NCBI GenBank assembly: GCA_947846985.1 | Contig: CANTUZ010000002.1 | Coordinates: 59,848,563 to 59,912,562 of the forward strand | Source of the DNA: Fratercula arctica | Lineage: Eukaryota; Chordata; Aves; Charadriiformes; Alcidae | Direction of reading: 5' to 3' | DNA: 64,000 nt | In this document: one piece after another, positions 50,576-61,827 of the stretch | Position numbering within the stretch: the stretch's first letter is position 1 | Layout of the letters: each line of letters starts with the position of its first letter | Notes under the pieces: generated by a model | Databases searched by the model: none | What the model was told of the DNA's origin: nothing | The model's input: the letters and a program-made list of their open reading frames with translations, nothing else | Made by a program: the position numbers and the translations under genes

Positions 50576-51000
50576 TTATGCCATGGTATGCCTAGAGTTC
50601 TGCATGACAAGCCATGCCCTGGACCTGAGGGCTCCATCCAGGAGAGCAGCTCTCTGCAGGGCAGGTCCCAGGCCCCCCCAGGAGCCAGGGGCAGAGACGG
50701 GCACACCTGCAGCATCCCCCAGGCAGGGACTGACGGCCCCAGGCTGAGCTGAGACACGGCCCCTGGGCCCTTGGCAGCAGACGCTGGGGGGGGGGTCCCA
50801 GGGGAGGCCGCTCCCACACACCGAGGCCTGTGAGCACCCCCAGCACCCTGGCAGAAGGAGGCTTGCGCTGCTCATACGCTCTCCTGGGGGCTTTGACGGT
50901 TGCCCACTTTGGAGACAGGAGTATTGGGCCACATGGACCTTCGTTCTGAGGGAGTACTGTTGTTCTCAGGCTCTTGTGGTTTAGCTTCTTTTTCCAAGGG

Positions 51001-51482
51001 GACACAGCCCAGGTATTTCTAAAAATGAGTACAGGGAGAAAAAAAAAATCCACAGGCGAATGAACAGGTATTGCTCACCTCAAAAAGATTTGCAGCTATT
51101 CAGTTGATGAGCATATCCTGCTTCAGACTGAGGGCTTGATCTTTGAGCCTCGCTAGGGCCAGAGGTGTGGGGTTCTGCCATCCTGTGGAAACCCAGCAAA
51201 ACTGGATGAACACAGAAAAGCTTTCAAAAACTGCACTTCACACTTGCTTTTTGCAAATGTGTGCAGATGGTCAAATGATCTTGAGATGATGCACAGCTCT
51301 CACCCCCATTAGAAAGTACATGCCTCCTTCCCACAAGATGACAGAGCCAATGCCTAGGATGGGACATGGCTGCCCATTCAGTCCCTTCTGATAGTGCAGA
51401 GCTGGGAAGAAATGTCATCAGGGATTGCCTCAGCATGTACTGGGAGGGAAAGAAAGAGGTAGAAAAAAGAATTAATAGAATA
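51001..51482. other. unrecognised sequence between GC-rich block and CR1
   Basis: Near-average composition, no repeat family or gene recognised. It ends in an adenine/purine-rich stretch with aatagaatag just before the CR1 match resumes. Confidence 0.5.
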
Positions 51483-52039
51483 GAGTAGAACAATGTGGTC
51501 TCCCCTCAGCTGCCTTCTCTCCAATCTAGACAAACCCAGTGTCCTCAGACGCTCCTTAGAGGACATCCGTTCCAGCCCCTTCACTAGCTTTGTTTCCCGC
51601 CTTTGGACACATTCGAGCACCTTAAGGTCCTTTTTAAATGGTGGGGCCCAGAACGACACACAATATTCAAGGTAAGGCCACAGCAGCACTTAATACAGCG
51701 GGTTAATCACCTCTTTTAACCGGCTGGTTCTGCTGTGTTTGATGCACCCCAGGACGTGGTTTGCCCCCTTGGCTGCCAGGGCACACTGCTGACTCCTGTT
51801 GAGCTTCCTGTCAACCAGCACCCCCAGGCCCCTTTTGCAGGGCTGCTCTCCAGCCACTCCTCTCCCAAGTCAGACTTGTGTCCGGCGTTACTCTGTCCCA
51901 GGTGCAGAATCTGCCATTTTGACTTGTTCAATTTCATGCCATTGATGATTGCCCAATGCTCCAATCTATCCAGATGCCTCTGCAAGGCCTCTTGTCTCTT
52001 GAGAGAGTCAACAGCACCTCCCAGTTTAGTATCATCATT
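51483..52039 (-). mobile_element. CR1 LINE interior fragment, minus strand, 3' end missing
   Basis: ggtctcccctcagctgcc, agacaaacccagtgtcctca, accggctggt and tgatgcaccccagga identify the reverse complement of CR1 ORF2. In the minus frame ending in this region [15 protein letters not shown] and [13 protein letters not shown] appear, and a second piece (51716-51985) has MKLNKSKWQILHLGQSNAG and [13 protein letters not shown]. Frames are interrupted, so it is dead. Unusually, the CR1 3'UTR and tail do not follow at the low-coordinate side; a matching 3' terminus lies 3.5 kb away at 47913-48020. The other edge is near 52039, inside the reverse-transcriptase region. Confidence 0.93.
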
Positions 52040-52727
52040 AGTATAGCATCTGAGTGGCTGCTATAAAGCCTTTTTTTGCTTGTCATAGAGTAAGTCTGAA
52101 CGCCCAGCTGAATTCAGACCAGCGACTAGAAGAGTCATGGTCTTCTAATGCAGAGGCAGTCTGCAGTGGGAAAGGATTTTCTAGCACTACAAAACTGAGA
52201 AGAACTTGCTCTCTGTCAGACCGTTATCATTTTTAAAACAGTTTTAGCAGATTTTCCGTGTCAGACAAATTTGCATTCCCTGATTGAAAGAAAGATTCCT
52301 ATTAAAATGTGTTTCAAATTATTCTTGTCCTGCATATAAGCGTAGCTGAATGTTGCCCTGTCATTGCACTGCTGAGACAGATCCATCTACATCCATCTAC
52401 CTGATCTTTGTCAATAGTGTTCTAGTTTATGATGGTTTAGTATTCTGGATGAAAAAGTATTTTTTTCTTAAATGAATATTCATTTAAAGATTGCTTTTCT
52501 TTTTCAGGAGGGCTACAAAGGCTCAGCTAAGACACAGGTTTTTGTAACAGTTGCAAATTAACTTTGTGAAATAGCAATTTTAGTCTAAAGGGTTTGTCCA
52601 CGAAGATGAAGAGTGTAAAGATTTTCATCTCTGGTTTATAGGTCAGGTTAGCAATAGGGAAATATTAAAGGCTAGTTTTTGAAAAGTATTTTATTCAAGT
52701 AATCACTTTCAAAAATCTTGGCTTGAG

Positions 52728-52825
52728 CACCTTGCCCAGAGGCATGCAGAAATCCTGATTGGGATGGAAGTCAAGTCTAAACTCTAGTTTCTCGTCCCTA
52801 CTCCTTTTTGTGCAACGTACTGTTA
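52728..52825 (+). mobile_element. MIR- or L2-type SINE/LINE 3' relic
   Basis: gcaccttgcccagaggcatg, cagaaatcctg, gggatggaagtcaagtct, actctagtttctc and cctactcct follow the order of an old MIR/L2-type 3' region (cttgcccagagtcacgcagg, gggaattgaacccaggtct, ccagtcctgtgc). The agreement is patchy, and assignment to a particular family is uncertain. Confidence 0.45.
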
Positions 52826-53519
52826 CCATCTTTTTAAGATTAGATTGACTAAAATGGAATTGCAAATTCTTTTTAATCCCTTAAGAGTGACCTGTATATT
52901 TAAAACGTCAGCTACGTTTATGTCATTTATGCAGTCATCTATACTTCATGCTGTGCTTGAAAGACGTCTCTAAGTTTCAAGTAGCACCAACATGGAAATT
53001 TAGCAGTGTTGAGTAAAGCCAGCTAGATGTCTTTGTAGTCATCATTTTCGTAATCCTGAAGAGCTGTCAATTGCTGGCAAAATGTTTTTCTACGTAATTA
53101 CACTAATGTCAAGACCAAGAGTTTTGGTTCAACTTGAATACAGCTTTGAGCTTTGGCTTGAATGTAGTGGCAGTGGAGCTGTTAGCAACAAAAATCTGTA
53201 TACCTCTTTATTTTTGTGTTATTTGGCAAAATCTCCTTTTCTCTACTATGTGGTATGTTAACCATACTTGTACCCTTTCTGTGGAGCATTGACCTGCATC
53301 CCTTACTTCGTTACTTTACCTCCTGTCCTCAGCTCATTAACTCCTGGCCTTCACTGGGCAGCAGTGGCATGGTATTGGTAACACCAATCAGAACATCTGC
53401 ATTTGTTCTTAATTGTTTGCTTTTGCATTTTCATTTAAATGCAAACTTTTCAAAAACAAGATTAGTCAAAGGCATTGACAGTAAACTGAAGGATTAAGAA
53501 AGACTAATCTAGAGATCTA

Positions 53520-53584
53520 GGGTGAAGTCTTGATCCCAATGAAACGGTCCATTACTTCAATAAGAGTATATATTACTTCTGACG
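53520..53584. repeat. possible relic of an old sauropsid repeat
   Basis: gggtgaagtcttgatcccaa, tgaaac, tccattacttcaataagag resembles, from memory, the sauropsid repeat ggtgaaatcctggccccatt, gaagtcaatgg, cattgacttcaatgggag. The central inverted repeat is decayed. Family name not assigned. Confidence 0.45.
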
Positions 53585-54043
53585 GATGATTAGAAAATTA
53601 AGCCCTGTGGTAGCTGTAAATAATGCTTACATGAAGAAATTACCTTAATTATGCATGACCTACATTTCAGAGGCACATTCTTACCCTAATGCCAGCTGAA
53701 GTCATGAGACGGTAACAGCAACTGTTGCACATCTTTTGCCATTAGGTCTTGTCTGTTTATTTAGACAGTAATTCTGACCTAAAAATATGAAAACATTAAT
53801 GATTTACAGAATATAAAATGCTACAGGGTTTCTTGCTACCTAATTCACACAAGTTAGAAGCAAGTAAAAGGCCTTCTGCAATTTGCTTTTCAGTGTGTTT
53901 ATCATGCCTGAGTTGCTGAAACTTATAAATGGATAGCAGTTATTAAACTAATCCAGAAAAAATTCCATCAGGATGATTTATGGGTCCTTATAATATAAAG
54001 AGTCACTTGGCACCATTCACAATGAAGCATTATTTGGTTTTTG

Positions 54044-54084
54044 CTTTGCCCCCTCCTCCCCCCCGCTTTTTTTTTTTTTTTGCC
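54044..54084. repeat. C-rich then T16 tract
   Basis: A C-rich stretch ending in a run of C and a single G is followed by about 16 T. Low-complexity sequence only. Confidence 0.85.
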
Positions 54085-54837
54085 TCAACATGAATAAAAA
54101 AGTACAGCAGAGAGTTAAGAAAGCTTTAGGCACAGGACATATCTCCAGTGTTAAGCACGAATTTTGATTGTAAAATGGGAGGAAAAAAAAACCACCATTG
54201 TTTTCTAACGGATACCAGCCAAACAAACCTAGCAACTTGAGCAGAATTACTATCAGAAAGTAAAGCATCCACTGCAGAAAAGATTATTTGAAATGTACTT
54301 AGAAAACAAACCCAAGTATTTATTATTTTAAGTCAGGTGCTGATATTCACAGTAAAGCTACAAATATTCGGTACAACGATACCTCCTCATTTCCTAGGCA
54401 GCTTTAGTGATTTGCATATTTAGACTCAGTGTAAATGGCATGCAGTATAAATGGTCATACATTGCATGAGTGCCTTTTGTAAAAATTTGCTGGTAAGAAA
54501 TTACTGCCTTAGCATAAATGTATTGCTATAATATGAGTAATGCTAACAGCATACCAGAGGCATGCTGCTTTATCAAGTAAAAGTTTGGACTTAAACAATG
54601 CTAGTGTACTTCAATGGTAAGTTGAAATTTTTGATGTAGGGAATGCAAGTTGATAAACAATCAGTGTTGTAGTTACGGGGGCTGGAATCATAAATTTCAA
54701 CACTGTGCAGCACTTGAAAAAGAGAAACAAAAAAACCTTAGACAAATTGAATTAAAATTATTCACATGAACATTACAAAAGTAAGAATAGAAACTGTCAG
54801 AACCAGAAAGACAATGGAAAGCCAACACATAGTCGTG

Positions 54838-55257
54838 GGGCTGCAGCACACAGTGTATGAGGAGAGGCTGAGAGAATTGGGTTTGTTCATTCTTGAGAAG
54901 GCTGAAAGAAGACCTTATTGCTGTCTATGACTGCCTAAAGAGAGGGTGCGGAGAAGATGGAAGCAGAGTCTTCTTTCAGGTACACTGAGATAGGAAAAAA
55001 GGCAACGGACACATGTTGCAGCACAGAAAGTTCTGATTTAAATGGAGAAAAAGACTTTTCCACTGTGAGGGTCATCAAAACACTGCAGCAGGTTGCTCAG
55101 AGAGGTTGCAGCTTTTCCATCCTGGAACATGCTGACTGGACACAGCCTGGATGCAGCCCTCAGCAACTTGATCTAGTTGGACCTCCTTTGAGCAGAAGTT
55201 TTGACTGGGTGATTTCTGGAGGTCCCTTCCAAACTAAATTATCCTATGATTCTTTAA
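54838..55257 (+). mobile_element. CR1 LINE 3' end, plus strand (about 420 bases)
   Basis: gaggagaggctgagagaatt, gggtttgttc, ttattgctgtctatgactgc, ctaaagagagggtgcgga and the ending ggtcccttccaaactaaatt, cctatgattct mark the ORF2 C-terminal coding block and 3'UTR of CR1. The subfamily differs from the 23.75 kb copy, having a gctgtctac-type block in place of the cttacaagaaag type. Frames are broken. The tail is a single decayed octamer followed directly by an AT-rich simple sequence. Confidence 0.92.
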
Positions 55258-55352
55258 GATTAAAATAATAATAATTAAAAATAATTTAAAACAAAAATAT
55301 TAATAAGAATTATAATTTTATTAATAATAATTAAAATAATAATTAAAAATAT
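55258..55352. repeat. AT-rich simple sequence (AAT/TAA words)
   Basis: About 95 bases made almost only of A and T, with repeated ataataatta and aattaaaa words, starting exactly where the CR1 3' end stops. It may have grown from the insertion-site tail. Confidence 0.85.
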
Positions 55353-56620
55353 TGAAAATTGTAGAAAGCACATTTTGGATGAGAAATGAGACCTCTAAGG
55401 AGAGCTATATGGTTGAAATTCCATACTTAAGAAAGAATGTAACTGTTGTACAACTTCCCCTTACTCAGTGGTAAAACAAAGATGGAAATGAGAAATGAAC
55501 ACAGATACATAAAGTAAATGGAATGAAAGACATACAGATGGAAGTTAACAGAAAGTACATGTTATTTGCATATTCTGTTTTTTAACAGAAAGTACAGCAC
55601 ATTCCAGGAAAAAAGGAAGAAAGTAAGTAATCCTAGGAATGAACTTATCCTGCTTTAGGGGAAGAAGGTTAATTTTCAGTGGTGCTAATACAAAATTTAA
55701 AAAAAAAATGTGTATTTACGTCTGCTTTGTATTTGCATAGGAACGGGATAATATGCTTTTGCCACAGTAAGGTGAGAAAAAAACATTGTATTTGTTCACA
55801 GTCAAAGGTGAATTAAACAATAAATACCAGTGCTCAGAACAGATCAAAGAAGTAGCAGGGTTAGAGATGTGAAAAAATCTGGAAAAAAAAATATTTTTTT
55901 CCCATTCTTTTTTCTCCCCCAGCACCTTTTCTATCTTTATAGAAAGATCTAGATCACTATAGTAATTACTTGCCTGTTGAAACTAAATCTTATTTACTTT
56001 AAGAGTGAGGAATGCTTTATGAATAATTTATTTAAACCTTGACAGTATTTAAGAAGTACTTATGCATGCTTATTACTTCCAAATAATACCAAATATAACT
56101 AGCATGAAAGGTGGAGCTGCACTGTGCTCTAAAATTTGTACATGTGGAGTTTTTGTATTTCTAAAACAGCAGGGGGAAAAAATTGAAGACATACTATAGC
56201 TGGGCTGAAATAAAAACCTTTTGCTATATTCATAGGACTTAAAAACTGTAGGTCTGTTGTTATAATGTAGCTACAAAAACCACCATGACATTCCAAGACT
56301 TTACTTTTGGAAATAAATTAATTGTTCCTTTATTCATATTTAAATCACAAATTATTTCTAAAATAAACTCTATTTATTAATATATATGCACCCATGTGCT
56401 TGAAAGTGTGTATACATTTGTATGAATGTATGTGAGCTGGTTTTGTCTAAATTTATGCTGTTTATAGTCTAACAAGAAATTAGTGTATTCCTAAATTACA
56501 TAGTGAAGATCATTTACTATTTAGTCACATAGACAGTTGTGTGAAAATAATTCAGAGCACAGGTCGGAATCAGAAACAGGCAGCAAGATGAGAGCAGAAA
56601 CTTTAAGACAGGATGGACTG

Positions 56621-56661
56621 AAAAAAAAAAAGAAAAAACCCAAACAAACAAACAAAAAAAG
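56621..56661. repeat. A-rich / (CAAA)n tract
   Basis: A11, G, A6, then caaa units and another A run. Low complexity. Confidence 0.85.
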
Positions 56662-57440
56662 ACTTTTGGAACCACAACATGAACTCAGAGTCACCAGTTA
56701 TGCAGAAAATAAGCCCGAGGGAGGCAGAGGCAGTCTACCAGATGTCTTAACCAGTCCTTCTTACCAGTCAACAAAATGATAATTCCCCCTTCATATTTCG
56801 TATGGGAATGGATAAGCTAACCAGGCAGCTGCTAGATGTTCTGGGTATCTACTGATTTCAAAGTTTAGAAGGTCCTTGTGGTTTTGTAGTGCTTTGGTAG
56901 TCACTTTGATAACTTCTGAGACTGACTGTTGAGTACTGGGAGGGAGCTAAGATCAGTATTGCCCAAAGGTGAAGGGGGATTAAAGGAATGTAAAGTATTG
57001 CCGAAGAAGAGACAGTGGCAGAGCACAGGCCAGAAATAAGAATGCAGAACATAACTACCTCAAGGTTGGGCTAGTCTGAATTAAAAGAATCAAGCAGAGA
57101 GCTTGACTACTGGGATGACATGCTACCAAGCCTCATAAGGAAATGAGTTTTGAATTCTGGAGTCAAAAGAACTTGAGTCTGAGTTTCTGATGTGAATAGC
57201 TAATACAAACCAGGGTAGGAGTAAATCCAAGGCATAACAAAAGGCCTTTTGTTGCACGTTAACTGCAAGTACAATATAAAACATGCTCAGTGCTCGTAGG
57301 AAAATACTGGGTTCACCTCTGCCTTACTAAATCTGCAAACCTACTTACTCCTTTTTATGGTCTTGGTATTCATTCCTCTTACAGCAGCTACATCTCAAAA
57401 TTAATTTTAATAGTTTTGATTTCACTGCTCTCTCGAGTTT

Positions 57441-57479
57441 GGTGGGGGAAGGTGGTGTTGCTTGGGGGGAGGGGGTTGG
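57441..57479 (+). repeat. G-rich tract with quadruplex potential
   Basis: G5, paired G, G6 and G5 runs lie within 39 bases on the plus strand, followed by a T-rich stretch. Four runs with short loops are available if paired G runs are allowed. Confidence 0.7.
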
Positions 57480-59819
57480 TTTTGTTTTTTTTTATGGAGA
57501 GTGAAGAGGTGCTCTTGATTTCTGCGTTATTCTCAGGGACTTTTCTCAAGTCCCTGTTTGCTGGTTTGCTTTCCAAGGCTATCACATTCTTTGAACCTCT
57601 TTTGTAGGGAATCTGCTTCGTGGCTTTCTGTGACAGGTGTCACATAGTATAAAAGCTAAGAGAGTGTAGCAATTAATACTGCCTTGTGCCCTTTGTGCTC
57701 TTCGTCACATAAGAGAAAAGCAGTCACAGGGCCTGTGCAGTCCACCATCCGCATCAAGACTATATCTGTCCTGGCTATCTCCTGAGTTGCTTCATTAACC
57801 TTCCCTGGGAAGGACTAATGGGAATAACTTTGCTCTTGCTTCTTTCTGCTTCCTGTTTGTTTATCTTCATAAGTAGTATCAGATACTGTCCCATCCTCCT
57901 AATTACATCCAGATGGGAGGCACCTGTTTGATACAGTAAAAAAATAGACCTTTTTCAGGACATATTTCTAAATGGAACACAATTACAGGTTATTCCAGTG
58001 GCTTCAATACATAATCACTTCTATTTAACCCTGGTGTTTCAAGGAGCTTGGAGTATATGTGCTCTAAAAAATGTAGGAGTTTAAAGCAATTGTTTTGCTT
58101 TGTAAGGATCTTGCATCTTAACTAAAAGATCTTTTTTTAAAAGTAGGTTAAAAATTGTACTGTTAAAACCTGAAACTGTGTTTTCCAATATATCTTCCTT
58201 CGTAAATATAACTTAGGGGAAAAAAAAAATCTCCTGTCATCTCCAAGATCACCTCCTCAAGGTGCCTGAAATAACAAGCTAGCATAAGACTTAATCATTT
58301 GTATGGAACATGGTCTTCCCCTCTGCATGACAATGAGAACCTTGCACTCCAGCCCACATCTGTGCCTAATTGTGCAGAGTACCTCATGAAGCGGTTTACT
58401 AGCGCTTGCTTTCACTTGCTTTAGAACTGAACCCAACTGGTTACCATTAAGGGTAGCCACGCATTTAAATGAAAGGATTAAAAGTGATTTTTAGTGATTT
58501 CTTGCATGGATACATTATATGTTTTTGTTCTGTTTGACCTAGCTGCCTGGATGTGAAGATCCCAACTGAAATGAAGTCAGAAAACCTGCAAATATATTGC
58601 TAGGTCGGCCTGGTTTTAAGTAAGAGTTGAAAAGCACTCCTTTGTAATACTTCACAATAACAAGCCTTTCCCCCCCACTGCCCCCTTGAGGCAGCTGAAC
58701 ACTATGCTAATTTTCTACAGATTTTTGTTCTATGCCTGTCTTCTCTTCTCTGTGACCTTCTTTGCTTCTAAGTCACCCTTTCCCATACTGTCCTCCCTGC
58801 CCACCTATCTCCCTGATTCTATCAGTGGAGAGGTAGGTATCACTACCTCTGCCGGACTTGAATGACTAACAGGCAGATTTAACAAAAGAATTAATACCTG
58901 AGTTCAGGTTACATTTGAATCCCTCTACTCACGAAGTGTTACTTATTAAACTTCTGTTCCTACAGAGGTATTCAACTGTAATACTGAAACCTCTCGCCCT
59001 CTGCCAGATGTGGCCAGCAGTGCTAAGCTTGTTCTGAGGTTGTTGGGAGACACTAAAATGAGGGTGGAAAAACAGACAAAAAGAGGGATTATGATAGAAT
59101 CCTAAAAGTCTCATTTTCTTTGGAAAGCAGAATTAAATCAGTGTATTTTTTAACCTATCTGCTTAAGTATGTTTATCAGTGTGCGTTATTGTTCACAGTG
59201 TACAGTAGAAATTTGGGTGCTGAACTTACATACCTGTAGCAAACATCTCTGACCCTTTTCTGAGCACAGGCATTTTCTTTGTTAGCGTAATTGAGCAGAT
59301 GAAGAATAAATTTTCTGTAAAATCTTTTATGCATGCTCTAAGAGATCTTTTAATGATGCTTCAAACAGTCAATAATTGCAGTCAAAGGAGGTTCTAATGC
59401 TCTAGCAGAGAAGACACTGGAAAGAAATAACACAAATGGAACACAGAGGCCTTTTTCCCGGTAAGTTACCAAGTTAAATTTAGCTGCTCCTAATGCCCAA
59501 ATGAGTTTTCTCATGAGCTATTTCTATGCTTTTACATTATTATAACTGTCTTTAAAAAAGTGTTAGTAGAACTTTATGTAGCTCATTAAATTTATTAAAT
59601 TATTCTTGTGTTACTTCCTAAAACCAAAAGGTCTTATTAGAGGTGATAGCAAACCAGATTTCTTTTGACAAGTGACAGTGTTATCTTTTTATGAATTGCA
59701 ATGTCACTAGTATCATTATAGTTATTATTTTGGCTTTCGCATCATAGCTTATGTCTAGAAATTAACTATTACACTTAATATTTCAATAGTTGCACAATGC
59801 ATTTTTATTTATGTGTAAA

Positions 59820-59844
59820 ATACTGCATGAAAAGGGAAAAGAAT
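59820..59844 (+). repeat. exact 25-base direct repeat, copy 1
   Basis: Starts atactgcatg and ends aaaagaat; identical over 25 bases to 61803-61827 in the same orientation. The flanks differ. Confidence 0.9.
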
Positions 59845-60504
59845 GCAAGTAAGAAAGATGGAGGAGTTTCTAAAATAGTTTCTTTGAAATGAAACAAATT
59901 TGTTTTTAAAAATTAATTTTTATTGAATGATGAAATTGAAAAGTTAGAGATGAAACTTTGTTTGTTTGTTTTTAATGTTTTTTAATAAGACATAAAAGCA
60001 AAATTAAACTGTTTGCGATGAGCATTTTTTCTTGGTTAGTGGATCATAGTAAGTCAAACACCATTTTCTTTGCATTGACTACCAAGCCCTAGAGAAACCC
60101 TTTCCAGCATGTTCAGACAGAGATGATAAAGTATATGAAAAAAACCACAGCTATAAGAACTTGCATGCAAAGCAGTTAGGATTCATGCCACAGTCTCTAG
60201 GCAATCCCTTTCCTTTAAATGGATGCAGAAAGTAAAAGTATGGCTGAAATACAGCTCTGGTAGAGAAGCACACTCCTCATTATTTTGTGGAATGAGCGAC
60301 GCTAAATTCCACGGCCATTTTATACTGTAAATGCAATGACAGAAAAACAGTTAAATCTGCTGGACTGCGAGTGTTCCTATAGACTATAAACTGTTGCATT
60401 TCCTCTTAAAAAGAAACTGACGAAACAATCTTCTCTGGTTTAGTTGTCTTCCTATAAAGTACTAAAACATTTACATGCTAGTAGAATCAATCCATCTGTC
60501 TTTT

Positions 60505-60553
60505 TATATATATACATATGCATATATGTTTATGTGTAAGTATATATATATAA
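60505..60553. repeat. AT/GTAT-rich microsatellite
   Basis: Two TATATA blocks are separated by catatgcatatatg and gtttatgtgtaag. It is an imperfect, partly palindromic dinucleotide repeat. Confidence 0.85.
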
Positions 60554-61454
60554 AAACACATATCTTATTTTGTATAGTCTTTATTTCCTAGAAATAAACT
60601 TTCAACTACATCCTAATGGCTTAGAAATATGCTCTTTTTGCTGCAAGTAAAAGTAGAAACAGTCACTGCATAAAAAGCGAAATATTTAAAGTATGAGGGA
60701 ACTAAGGGTACATATTCAGAAACCCAAGATGCTTTGAGAAACGTGCATTCTGAACTACGGCGTGGATGATGCACCATGCAGCATTCACTGTATTTTGCTT
60801 CCGTACCCAAGTTTCCTTTTCCTAGATTCATAGAAATACTCTCCTATTATGTACTGGAGGGTAATTTCATTGCCCAAGATCTACTCTTGACCGAATCAGC
60901 ATAACTAACAACTTCTTGCACTAGACATCAGTCTGCAAGCAAGTAAACCAAGAACAATCTTGTACGACACTGCAGCGTTGCTGGAAACCATTAGTGCACA
61001 CCAAGTATAAATTACAGAAGAGTCAGAAGGAAAAGTTTATCAAATGCAGCCAAGTGGTTTCAGAGATCTTGGCGAGACAAAGTGTTCCGCTGTCTAAAAG
61101 TTACAGCGTTCAGTAATAGTTATGAATTTGAAATATGATGTCATGAAACACTAGAAATACTAAGTCAAATTTCTGACCAAAAAAAGCTGGCAAATAAGGG
61201 TAAAGTATCAGAAATGGAATTATTAATTTAACAAAGTAGTGGACCTTCACTACCAGGAAGAGAATTCTTTAGAGAAAACTGTTAAGCTGGTGAAGAATAA
61301 ATGTGATGTTAGGTGCTTGAAGTGAACTACTTACAAAGTGTACATGTCGAAGAAATTTCTTCTTTTTCCTGCTGAAAAAGCAAAACCTGAGAAAAAGCTG
61401 ACAGTCTCAGGGCAAAACCTGAAATCCTTAAAGAATAATTTAGTATATTTCCAT

Positions 61455-61476
61455 GTTTGTACTTAGAAGTACAAAC
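61455..61476. repeat. perfect inverted repeat, 10-base arms
   Basis: gtttgtactt, AG, aagtacaaac: the arms are exact reverse complements with a 2-base centre. Such a site could bind a dimeric factor or fold as a cruciform; no partner is identifiable. Confidence 0.9.
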
Positions 61477-61802
61477 AAGAGGTAGCAGTTAATGGATTTG
61501 ATGAGGGAACAAAAATCACGTGAAAACACTTGTACTTCAGGAGAATAGTATAAAGCCCTACAAATACTGTTGCTGTTTGACTGTTTTTTGAAAGTTAAAG
61601 CACCATCTCTAAATCTCAACCCTCCTGTAAATGTTCATTAATAATTATTATGGGTTAGGTTCTTTCATGCTGCAAGATATCCCTGAGCTGTGACAGAATG
61701 CCCCGAAGATGGCACAATGCTATATTAGCTCACTTCGTACCATTGTCAGACAGTAACTGCAGGCCTGGTACACTTGAGGCTGTCTGGGTGATGCTTATGC
61801 AT

Positions 61803-61827
61803 ATACTGCATGAAAAGGGAAAAGAAT
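61803..61827 (+). repeat. exact 25-base direct repeat, copy 2
   Basis: Partner of 59820-59844, about 2 kb downstream, with no mismatch over 25 bases. Confidence 0.9.

Larger units (their letters stand above)
48431..51000. other. GC-rich block
   Basis: Composition changes sharply to GC-rich sequence with many CC/GG-rich words and some CpG, then returns to AT-rich near 51000. It contains a CR1 tail, a tandem array, a polypyrimidine tract and a pentamer microsatellite (listed). Several open frames (375 codons plus at 49260-50387; 183, 167, 166 and 153 codons minus) are expected from low stop-codon density and show no recognised domain. Outside the listed repeats, 48431-49052 and 50576-51000 are GC-rich sequences of unknown origin. 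Confidence 0.7.
52040..54837. other. AT-rich non-coding stretch, no gene supported
   Basis: Short chance frames only (93 codons at most). Two old repeat relics and a polypyrimidine tract are listed. A short direct repeat atccatctac occurs twice near 52381-52402. Confidence 0.65.

Noticed and set aside
48411..52115. Similar words gtctgaacgtccag (48411) and gtctgaacgcccag (about 52093) as ends of one insertion
   Set aside because: Similarity covers about 14 bases and flanks differ. It does not coincide with the CR1 breakpoints.
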